A stretch of DNA of 6,711 nt from assembly GCA_946615495.1 (NCBI GenBank), contig CAMOHY010000122.1:1-6711 (forward strand), given 5' to 3'. Position 1 is the first letter of the stretch. The number at the start of each line of letters is the position of its first letter. The notes under the pieces are model-generated. The model was given only the letters and a program-made list of their open reading frames with translations, did not search any database and was not told where the DNA came from. The translations under genes and the position numbers were made by a program. Source of the stretch: an uncultured Clostridia bacterium (GTDB lineage Bacteria; Bacillota; Clostridia; Christensenellales; Aristaeellaceae). Shown piece by piece: positions 1-4,361 of the stretch.

Positions 1-43
1 ACCGGCGCAGGCCTATTCTTTTGTTATTCAGGAAATTTTTCAT
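1..43 (-). CDS. 5' end of an unidentified leftward gene, truncated by the window edge
   Basis: An ATG on the minus strand (CAT at 41-43 on the plus strand) opens a frame that runs off the left edge without a stop. Only 14 codons are visible, reading MKNFLNNKRIGLRR. An AAGGTG Shine-Dalgarno-like sequence (CACCTT at 51-56, plus strand) lies seven bases upstream. A promoter with extended -10 lies further upstream at 230-258, so the start is well supported despite the short coding stretch. A lysine/arginine-rich N-terminus of this kind often precedes a first membrane helix, for example in sensor kinases or transporter permeases, but nothing visible identifies the family. It is divergent from the DUF1846 gene at 679. 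Confidence 0.6.
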   Translation of the reverse strand, partial: MKNFLNNKRIGLRR

Positions 44-50
44 TGCTTGT

Positions 51-56
51 CACCTT
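51..56 (-). promoter_or_regulatory. Ribosome binding site of the truncated leftward gene
   Basis: The minus strand reads AAGGTG, seven bases before the ATG at 43. It matches AAGGAGG at most positions and is the main reason the 14-codon fragment is called a gene. Confidence 0.6.
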
Positions 57-63
57 CCCAACT

Positions 64-84
64 GCCCGGCAAAAGGCCTTGGGC
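64..84 (-). promoter_or_regulatory. GC-rich leader hairpin next to the ribosome binding site
   Basis: On the minus strand GCCC (84-81), an AA bulge, GGC (78-76), a five-base loop, GCC (70-68) and GGGC (67-64) form a seven-pair, all-GC stem. It ends seven bases before the AAGGTG ribosome binding site. There is no U-tract after it, so it is not a terminator. It could influence translation of the truncated gene or stabilise the leader. Confidence 0.45.
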
Positions 85-85
85 G

Positions 86-113
86 ATCATAAAAAATGGA
101 CAGAGAATAACAA
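86..113 (-). promoter_or_regulatory. Second, weaker candidate promoter for the truncated leftward gene
   Basis: The minus strand shows TTGTTA (113-108, 4 of 6 consensus bases), a 16-base spacer, and TATGAT (91-86, 5 of 6). Transcription would start near 80, within the GC hairpin, and give a short leader. The surrounding AT-richness makes a chance match plausible. Confidence 0.3.
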
Positions 114-229
114 AAAGAAGAATAATGATTTTCACAGCTTTCAAAAATCTGGCTCCCTCTCTGTAAGTGACGCAGGCACGCGGATTAGCCTTTTTTCCGG
201 CTTTCGGCAGCGTCTATACGTCAATAATT

Positions 230-258
230 ATTATATCATTTTCCGGGGGCTCTGTCTA
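230..258 (-). promoter_or_regulatory. Extended -10 promoter for the truncated leftward gene
   Basis: The minus strand reads TAGACA (258-253, 5 of 6 of the -35 consensus), a 17-base spacer, and TGATATAAT (238-230), a perfect extended -10. Initiation near 223 would give a leader of about 180 bases before the ATG at 43. A perfect 10-bp palindrome, AATAATTATT (223-232), overlaps the -10 and start region. The leader contains complementary arms GACGC (169-173) and GCGTC (210-214) around smaller stems such as AGCC (187-190) with GGCT (199-202). I could not match this to a known riboswitch. Confidence 0.6.
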
Positions 259-609
259 CATTTCTACAATAATATGCGCGATTCTTCCCAATAGTGGATA
301 TTAAGCAAGAGAACGCATAAACATTGCATATATATAACGATATTTAAAAATAAGAGTATAAATATTCATTGATGCGCATAGGAAATGAAATCGAAACAAA
401 ATTATGAAGTTTCCTGTGAAAAAAAGTTTACAATTCAAAATTCCTCAGTCTGCGTGAAAAACAGGCAGGAAGCCGCCGGAACCGCAGAGCCCGCTCCAGG
501 CGTATATGTATAAAAAACAATTTTCAAACAATTTGGAACAGCCTTGGCCGCGGCTTGAAAAAACGAAAAAAGAGAAGCCGGCGGCGAAAAAAAGTTTCTC
601 CTCCGGCGC
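259..609. other. Divergent intergenic spacer without a recognisable gene
   Basis: This stretch separates the leftward promoter at 230-258 from the DUF1846 promoter at 610. Its left part (about 300-445) is strongly AT-rich. Its right part (about 460-605) is mixed, with GC-rich patches between A-tracts. It holds a 13-base sequence, GATGCGCATAGGA (371-383), repeated exactly at the DUF1846 start codon (678-690). It also has a small GC hairpin, AGCC (540-543) with GGCT (552-555). An A-tract (587-593) sits where an UP element would be relative to the 610 promoter. I see no open frame with a ribosome binding site. Confidence 0.6.
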
Positions 610-638
610 TTGTTTCCCCGGCTTTGGCATGATATAAT
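610..638 (+). promoter_or_regulatory. Extended -10 promoter of the DUF1846 gene
   Basis: TTGTTT (610-615, 3 of 6 consensus bases) is followed by a 17-base spacer and TGATATAAT (630-638), a perfect extended -10. Extended -10 promoters tolerate a weak -35. Initiation near 645 gives a leader of about 34 bases, containing AGGAGG (664-669) nine bases before the ATG at 679. No operator-like repeat overlaps it. Confidence 0.7.
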
Positions 639-678
639 GCCCAAGGTATGGGTAATAATTCGCAGGAGGGGATGAAAG

Positions 679-2160
679 ATGCGCATAGGATTTGACCATG
701 ACAAGTACACCGCCATGCAGTCGGAGCATATCCGGGAAAGGATCGCCGCCTTCGGCGGAAAGCTGTATCTGGAGCTTGGCGGCAAGCTGTTTGACGATTA
801 CCACGCCTCCCGCGTGCTGCCAGGCTTCCGGCCGGACAGCAAGGTGTCCATGCTGCTGAATTTGAAGGACCAGGCGGAGCTGCTGATCGCCATCAACGCC
901 GACGACATTGAAAAAAGCAAGGTGCGGGGCGACCTGGGCATTACCTACGATGCCGACGTGCTGCGCCTGATCGACGCGTTCCGCTCCATCGGCCTGTATG
1001 TGGGCAGCGTGGTAATGACCCGCTGGCAGGAGCAGCACGCCGCCGTGAACTTCAAAAAACGGCTGGAAAGCCTGGGCATTCAGGTGTACCGCCATTTCCC
1101 CATCGAAGGCTACCCGTACAACGTCAAGCACATCGTCAGCGACGAGGGCTTTGGCCGCAATGAATATGTGAACACCACCCGGCCCCTGGTGCTGGTCACG
1201 GCGCCCGGCCCCGGCAGCGGCAAAATGGCCACCTGCCTGAGCCAATTGTACCAGGAGCACAAGCGGGGCATCAACGCGGGCTATGCCAAGTTTGAAACCT
1301 TCCCCATCTGGAACCTGCCCTTAAAGCACCCGGTGAACGTGGCCTATGAGGCCGCCACCGCGGACCTGGACGATGTGAACATGATTGATCCCTTCCATTT
1401 GGAAGCTTATGGCGAAACCACCGTGAATTATAACCGGGACATTGAGATTTTCCCCGTGCTCAACGCCTTGTTTGAGTACATATACGGGTCCTCTCCCTAT
1501 AAATCGCCCACGGACATGGGCGTGAACATGGTGGGCAACTGCATCATTGATGACGACGTGTGCCGCGCCGCCGCCCGCCAGGAGATCATCCGCCGCTATT
1601 ACGCCGCCCGCTGCGGCGTGCGCCAGGGCAAGGCGGAAAACAGCGAAGTGGAAAAGCTGGAAAGGCTGATGCAGAAAATGGACCTGACCGACGAGGAACG
1701 GCCCGTCATCGCCGCCGCCCGCCACCGGGCCGAAATTACGGGCGCTCCCGCCCTGGCTGTGCAATTGCCCGACGGGCAGATTATTACCGGCAAAACGTCG
1801 GACCTGCTGGGCCCCTCCGCCGCGGTGGTGCTCAACGCGGTCAAGGCCCTGGGCGGCATCGAAAAAAAGGCCCACCTGATTTCGCCCTCGGTCATCGAGC
1901 CTATTCAGACCTTGAAATGCGAATACCTGGGCAACCATAATCCCCGGCTGCATTCGGATGAAATCCTGCTGGCGCTGTCCATCTGCGCGGCTACGGACCA
2001 GGCGGCGGCCCACGCCATGGCGCAGCTGAAAAAGCTGGAGGGCTGCGAAGCCCATTCCACCGTGATTCTGCCTCCCGTGGACGAAAACATTTTCCGCCGC
2101 TTGAAAATTAATCTGACCTGCGATCCCCATTATCAGACCCATAAGCTTTACCACCCGTAG
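679..2160 (+). CDS. DUF1846 (UPF0371) family protein, function unknown
   Basis: The 493-residue product matches the DUF1846/UPF0371 family along its whole length. That family is widespread in Firmicutes such as streptococci, is about 490-500 residues long, and to my knowledge has no established function. Visible family blocks include LYLELGGK (29-36), RVLPGF (45-50), the ARGDLGISYD-like stretch KVRGDLGITYD (81-91), VTAPGPGSGK (173-182), KFETFPIWNLPLKHPVN (204-220), ATADLDDVNMIDPFH (226-240), TTVNYNRDIEIFPVL (247-261), SPTDMGVNMVG (276-286), NPRLHSDEILLAL (421-433) and EAHSTVIL (457-464). GPGSGK resembles a P-loop but is shorter than a full Walker A. There is no signal peptide or membrane helix, so it is cytoplasmic. 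The start is fixed by AGGAGG at 664-669. It appears to be a single-gene unit facing the convergent DUF1905 gene. Family assignment is firm; the activity is not known. Confidence 0.95.
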   Translation: MRIGFDHDKYTAMQSEHIRERIAAFGGKLYLELGGKLFDDYHASRVLPGFRPDSKVSMLLNLKDQAELLIAINADDIEKSKVRGDLGITYDADVLRLIDAFRSIGLYVGSVVMTRWQEQHAAVNFKKRLESLGIQVYRHFPIEGYPYNVKHIVSDEGFGRNEYVNTTRPLVLVTAPGPGSGKMATCLSQLYQEHKRGINAGYAKFETFPIWNLPLKHPVNVAYEAATADLDDVNMIDPFHLEAYGETTVNYNRDIEIFPVLNALFEYIYGSSPYKSPTDMGVNMVGNCIIDDDVCRAAARQEIIRRYYAARCGVRQGKAENSEVEKLERLMQKMDLTDEERPVIAAARHRAEITGAPALAVQLPDGQIITGKTSDLLGPSAAVVLNAVKALGGIEKKAHLISPSVIEPIQTLKCEYLGNHNPRLHSDEILLALSICAATDQAAAHAMAQLKKLEGCEAHSTVILPPVDENIFRRLKINLTCDPHYQTHKLYHP

Positions 2161-2256
2161 GCAGATAAAACGCAAAATTTGAGAAAGATTTGCAGTGCGC
2201 GAATTGTAAAAATATCTCATATTATGCGAAATTATTAATAATTATACGGTTTTAAC

Positions 2257-2299
2257 TTTTTCAAATGGAGACAGACGAAATCTGCCTCCATTTGAAAAA
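2257..2299. repeat. Large inverted repeat (19-base arms, 5-base loop)
   Basis: The left arm TTTTTCAAATGGAGACAGA (2257-2275) and right arm TCTGCCTCCATTTGAAAAA (2281-2299) are complementary except for one A/C pair (2271 and 2285), around the loop CGAAA. In a minus-strand transcript that position becomes a G-U pair, so the stem is fully paired. The T-run precedes the stem and the A-run follows it on both strands, the reverse of a normal intrinsic terminator. It may still end transcription, protect RNA 3' ends, or be a miniature-element remnant. Confidence 0.85.
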
Positions 2300-2324
2300 A
2301 CGTATCCGTTCAATCGTATGCAAA

Positions 2325-2354
2325 GCAGAGAGAACAGAGGACAGATGATATAGC
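2325..2354 (+). repeat. Degenerate repeat copy A (related copies at 3503-3608)
   Basis: The segment contains GAGGACAG and then CAGATGATATAGC (2342-2354). The latter recurs with one mismatch at 3503-3515 (plus strand) and, with one inserted base, on the minus strand at 3554-3541. The part from GCAGAG through GAGGACAG has a diverged counterpart on the minus strand at 3608-3587. It may be a family of intergenic repeats. Confidence 0.4.
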
Positions 2355-2398
2355 GATCCCAAGCGTCCATAAATCTGACTGAACGGAAAAACAAAGGT

Positions 2399-2680
2399 TT
2401 ATTTCGCCGTAATTTTCATGTGCACGGTGTCCCCGCCGCCCTTGCCCAATTGCTGGCGGATTTTTTTCAGCATGCCCAGGATATAGCATACGTTGCCAGC
2501 CTCGTCCCTGACGCCCATGTTCACAATACTGCCCTCGTAGCTTATTCCGTCAAATTCCGCCCGGACCGCCACCCGGCCCTTGCCGAACTCTTCCCGGATG
2601 TTCCAGGGAAAGATCACGTAGGCTCCGCCGTTATCCGGCGTTTCGTGGATGACGGCGTCATACTCGTATGTTTTTCCCAT
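2399..2680 (-). CDS. DUF1905 family small protein
   Basis: The 93-residue product fits the DUF1905 domain. It has an N-terminal strand pattern ending in AYVIFPWNI (20-28), a central FDGISYEGSIVNMG (43-56), then YILGMLKKIRQQLGK (66-80) and GDTVHMKI (83-90). The last two blocks match the family's typical end, where a conserved glycine and arginine precede LGK and GD-T-V. The domain is a small beta-rich fold found alone or fused to a YdeI-like (OmpD-associated/bacteriocin-protection) domain. Here it stands alone and ends after the domain. The activity is unknown. AGGAGGAGG (2695-2687) lies six bases before the ATG and fixes the start. No signal peptide or membrane helix is visible. It is divergent from DUF3793 and convergent with DUF1846, so it is probably monocistronic. 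Confidence 0.85.
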   Translation of the reverse strand: MGKTYEYDAVIHETPDNGGAYVIFPWNIREEFGKGRVAVRAEFDGISYEGSIVNMGVRDEAGNVCYILGMLKKIRQQLGKGGGDTVHMKITAK

Positions 2681-2710
2681 TTTTCTCCTCCTCCTTTTTT
2701 TCCTGCCTGC

Positions 2711-2739
2711 ATCATAGCAGACCGGGCCGCGGGACGCAA
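2711..2739 (-). promoter_or_regulatory. Extended -10 promoter of the DUF1905 gene
   Basis: The minus strand reads TTGCGT (2739-2734, 3 of 6 consensus bases), a 17-base spacer and TGCTATGAT (2719-2711), an extended -10 with 5 of 6 in the hexamer. Initiation near 2704 would give a leader of roughly 24 bases that starts just ahead of the strong AGGAGGAGG ribosome binding site. Confidence 0.6.
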
Positions 2740-2788
2740 GAAAAATGTTTCATGGAGAAATTGGTCAAAAAACGAACGGTTCTTCCGG

Positions 2789-2817
2789 TTGACAGCGGAG
2801 GGGGACTGTGTTATAGT
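2789..2817 (+). promoter_or_regulatory. Near-consensus promoter of the DUF3793 gene
   Basis: TTGACA (2789-2794) is a perfect -35. A 17-base spacer follows, ending in TGT, then TATAGT (2812-2817, 5 of 6), giving an extended -10. This is the strongest promoter in the window. Initiation near 2824 coincides with the first base of box 1 (2824-2841). A protein bound there would block initiation, as expected when a strong promoter is held down by a repressor. Confidence 0.85.
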
Positions 2818-2823
2818 ATTTGC

Positions 2824-2841
2824 GGTTAGAAAAAGCTAACC
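2824..2841 (+). promoter_or_regulatory. Palindromic box 1 at the DUF3793 transcription start (putative operator)
   Basis: GGTTAGAAAAAGCTAACC has six-base arms GGTTAG and CTAACC. It shares 13 of 18 bases with box 2 (2886-2903), including all of GTTAG and AAGCTAAC. The GTTAG/CTAAC half-sites resemble DtxR/IdeR-type metal-repressor operators, though the spacing between half-sites is longer than in the classic DtxR box. Identification of the regulator is inference. The repeat is seen directly. Confidence 0.55.
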
Positions 2842-2852
2842 ATGATTGTTTT

Positions 2853-2878
2853 GCCGGCTGACTGTCGGCTTTCTTATT
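2853..2878 (+). terminator. Attenuator-like hairpin in the DUF3793 leader
   Basis: GCCGGC (2853-2858) pairs with GTCGGC (2864-2869), including one G-U pair, around the loop TGACT. TTTCTTATT (2870-2878) follows directly. This looks like a short intrinsic terminator inside the leader, between the two palindromic boxes and upstream of the start codon. The stem is only six pairs and the U-tract is interrupted, so readthrough would be substantial. Confidence 0.4.
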
Positions 2879-2885
2879 GGATTAA

Positions 2886-2903
2886 AGTTAGCTTAAGCTA
2901 ACT
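2886..2903 (+). promoter_or_regulatory. Palindromic box 2, perfect 18-bp palindrome ahead of DUF3793
   Basis: AGTTAGCTTAAGCTAACT is a perfect palindrome ending two bases before the GGAGGG ribosome binding site. Its centre is 62 bp from that of box 1, close to six helical turns, so two bound dimers would face the same side of the DNA. In RNA it would fold into a hairpin beside the ribosome binding site. It may be an operator, a roadblock site or an RNA element. Confidence 0.65.
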
Positions 2904-2905
2904 AT

Positions 2906-2911
2906 GGAGGG
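2906..2911 (+). promoter_or_regulatory. Ribosome binding site deciding the DUF3793 start
   Basis: GGAGGG lies seven bases before the ATG at 2919. It overlaps the first codons of the longer in-frame possibility at ATG 2904, which has no ribosome binding site of its own. The 2919 start is therefore preferred. Confidence 0.75.
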
Positions 2912-2918
2912 ATGCGGC

Positions 2919-3467
2919 ATGTCCGATGAACAGGTGATCCGCCACTGCGCGCCGACGCTGGCCAGCATCAAAACGGCCAATCTGTTTGGCTATCCCTTTG
3001 CCACGCGGCAGGAAATGCTGCTTGCGGTGCGGCAGCTGAACCGGCGGATGAGAAACAAGGGGCTGCGGGTGCTGCCGCTGAAATATCAGGATGGCCGGGG
3101 GCTGATCTACGTTTACCGCCCCGCCCGGCTGAGCCGGGATTTGAGCGACGCTCAGGCCTGCCGGCTGCTAAAGGACTGCGGCTATCAAAGCGCCGATGAA
3201 AACGGCTGCCTGCGCCGCTTGATAGAGCGGCTCAGGACGCAGGAGGATTTTCCGCATGAAATCGGCCTGTTTCTGGGCTATCCGCCGGAGGATGTGGACG
3301 GCTTTATGCACCGGAAGGACGAATTCAAGTGCAGCGGCTGCTGGAAGGTGTACGGCAACGTGGACGCGGCGGAGCGCACCTTTGCCCGCTACCGAAAATG
3401 CACGGACCTGTACTGCCGCCTGTGGCACGAGGGGAAGAGCATGGAACGGCTGACGGTGGCCGTTTGA
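2919..3467 (+). CDS. DUF3793 family protein, cysteine-rich, function unknown
   Basis: The 182-residue product matches DUF3793, an uncharacterised Firmicutes family of about this length. Typical blocks are HCAPTLASIKTANLF (9-23), GLIYVYRP (61-68), FPHEIGLFLGYPPEDV (111-126), CSGCWKVYG (138-146) and MERLTVA (175-181). Eight cysteines are present. C138 and C141 form a CxxC pair, and C161 and C166 sit close behind, which could bind metal or be redox-active (inference). There is no signal peptide or membrane helix. An ATG at 2904 is in frame but GGAGGG at 2906-2911 points to 2919. From memory, unchecked, relatives often lie near flavodoxin or ferrous-iron transport genes; no such neighbour is in this window. 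The strong promoter, two palindromic boxes and leader hairpin suggest tight control. The ABC operon downstream is 189 bases away and probably separate. Confidence 0.9.
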   Translation: MSDEQVIRHCAPTLASIKTANLFGYPFATRQEMLLAVRQLNRRMRNKGLRVLPLKYQDGRGLIYVYRPARLSRDLSDAQACRLLKDCGYQSADENGCLRRLIERLRTQEDFPHEIGLFLGYPPEDVDGFMHRKDEFKCSGCWKVYGNVDAAERTFARYRKCTDLYCRLWHEGKSMERLTVAV

Positions 3468-3656
3468 AAGAATATGGAGTGCGGGTTTCAGAGTATAGAA
3501 GCCAGATGATATTGCTTATATAAAGCAGCGAACCATATGGGCTATATCAATCTGAGCTCTGTACGCTGCAAGCTGAAAACTGTCCGCTGTCCTCCGCTCG
3601 TTCTCTGCGCGCAGCAGGCTTTTCTGAATCAATAATCGCTTTTAAGGAGGGGCTTC
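3468..3656. other. Spacer between DUF3793 and the ABC operon
   Basis: No gene with a ribosome binding site is seen. An AT-rich TATATAAA (3517-3524) could serve as a -10 but has no good -35, so the ABC operon promoter is unresolved. A perfect 10-bp palindrome, CTGCGCGCAG (3605-3614), and the arms GCAGCG (3525-3530) and CGCTGC (3564-3569) are present. None is followed by a convincing U-tract, so no terminator for DUF3793 can be named. Confidence 0.5.
3503..3608. repeat. Degenerate repeat copies B and C, inverted pair
   Basis: CAGATGATATTGC (3503-3515, copy C) and GCTATATCAATCTG (3541-3554, part of copy B) are imperfect inverted repeats, 13 pairs with a one-base bulge and one mismatch, around a 25-base loop containing CCATATGG. 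Copy B continues on the minus strand to 3608 with CTGTCCTCC-like and GTTCTCTGC sequence, paralleling copy A at 2325-2354 with about 36 extra bases. Confidence 0.4.
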
Positions 3657-4361
3657 ATGATGAACGTGGTGGAATTTCAAAACGTATCCAGGGTTTACAA
3701 AAACGGCGAGCACGAACAGCGGGCGCTGGACCGGGTGAACCTCAAGCTGGAGGAGGGCAAATTCATCGTGGTGCTGGGCCCCAGCGGCGCGGGAAAGAGC
3801 ACGCTGCTGAACCTGCTGGGCGGGCTGGACAATCCCACCGAGGGCACCATCCTCGTAAACGGGCGGGACATTTCCACCCTGACCGGCAACGAATTGGCCG
3901 ATTACCGGGCGGCCACGGTGGGCTTTGTGTTTCAAAGCTACAACCTGATCCCCACCCTCACCGTGCTGGAAAACGTGGCGCTGGTCAAGGAAATCGCGCC
4001 CGATCCCTTAAGCAGCCACGACATGCTCAAGGCGGTCGGGCTGTTTGACCATATCCACAATTTCCCCTCCGAGCTGTCCGGCGGCGAACAGCAGCGGGTG
4101 TCCATCGCCCGCGCTTTGGCCAAAAATCCCAAAATCCTCCTGTGCGACGAGCCCACCGGCGCCCTGGATTCCCAAACCGGCGTGATGGTGCTGAAGCTGC
4201 TTTTGTCCATGGCCCGGAACATGGGAAAAACGATCATCATCGTTACCCATAACCAGAACATCGCCAAAATGGCCGATGTGGTGGTGCGGGTGAAGAACGG
4301 CAAAATTCAGGCCTGCGAAAACCAGGCTCATCCCCTGGCGGTGGAAGAGGTGGATTGGTGA
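3657..4361 (+). CDS. ABC transporter ATP-binding protein, MacB/LolD type
   Basis: The 234-residue product is a complete nucleotide-binding domain that hydrolyses ATP on the cytoplasmic face of the membrane. Walker A is GPSGAGKST (41-49), the Q-loop is at Q93 in FVFQSYNLIPTLTVLENV, the signature is LSGGEQQR (140-147), Walker B is ILLCDEP (160-166, catalytic E165), the D-loop is GALD (168-171), and the switch histidine is H198. The Q-loop context and signature are typical of the MacB/LolD/FtsE group, which partners FtsX-type permeases, and such a permease follows directly. AGGAGG (3645-3650) precedes two adjacent ATGs at 3657 and 3660, with spacings of six and nine bases, so the start may be either. 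The gene overlaps the permease start by one base, implying translational coupling. All catalytic residues are present. The substrate cannot be read from the sequence. Confidence 0.97.
   Translation: MMNVVEFQNVSRVYKNGEHEQRALDRVNLKLEEGKFIVVLGPSGAGKSTLLNLLGGLDNPTEGTILVNGRDISTLTGNELADYRAATVGFVFQSYNLIPTLTVLENVALVKEIAPDPLSSHDMLKAVGLFDHIHNFPSELSGGEQQRVSIARALAKNPKILLCDEPTGALDSQTGVMVLKLLLSMARNMGKTIIIVTHNQNIAKMADVVVRVKNGKIQACENQAHPLAVEEVDW
4348..4353 (+). promoter_or_regulatory. Ribosome binding site deciding the permease start
   Basis: AGGTGG lies inside the end of the ATPase gene, seven bases before ATG 4361. It favours that ATG over the in-frame TTG 4355 and GTG 4358 just upstream, whose spacings would be too short. 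Confidence 0.55.

Larger units (their letters stand above)
2161..2398. other. Convergent intergenic spacer, rich in palindromes
   Basis: This 238-base stretch lies between the ends of the DUF1846 and DUF1905 genes, so both transcripts should end here. No classic stem plus U-run is present. It holds an imperfect inverted repeat (2171-2184 with 2215-2228, 12 of 14 pairs), a perfect 14-bp palindrome AATTATTAATAATT (2230-2243), the large hairpin at 2257-2299, and short arms TCCGTTCA (2305-2312) and TGAACGGA (2380-2387) about 67 bases apart. It also holds a repeat segment (2325-2354) related to sequence at 3503-3608. Confidence 0.6.

Noticed and set aside
60..225. A named riboswitch class in the leftward leader
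   Set aside because: I compared it by eye with remembered motifs (T-box, TPP, c-di-GMP, guanidine, glycine, lysine and others) and found no convincing conserved core.
43..294. An 83-codon plus-strand open frame in the left spacer
   Set aside because: It has no ribosome binding site and a composition like AT-rich non-coding DNA. It overlaps, in antisense, the leader and promoter of the leftward gene.
445..2220. Long minus-strand open frames opposite the DUF1846 gene
   Set aside because: They are antisense to a firmly identified gene, rich in histidine, glycine, glutamine and alanine as GC-rich antisense frames are, and lack ribosome binding sites or recognisable domains.
2257..2299. Reading the large hairpin as an ordinary bidirectional terminator
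   Set aside because: The T- and A-runs are on the wrong sides of the stem on both strands, so no U-tract follows it in either transcript.
2420..2839. A 139-codon plus-strand open frame across the DUF1905 gene
   Set aside because: It is antisense to a recognised domain and runs through both the DUF1905 promoter and the DUF3793 promoter.
2842..2901. A 19-residue leader peptide frame inside the DUF3793 leader
   Set aside because: It has an ATG and a stop but no ribosome binding site, and no run of identical amino-acid codons to suggest ribosome-mediated attenuation. It is more likely an accident of the palindromes.
2904..2918. Upstream in-frame ATG for DUF3793
   Set aside because: No ribosome binding site precedes it. 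The GGAGGG lies after it and is correctly placed for ATG 2919.
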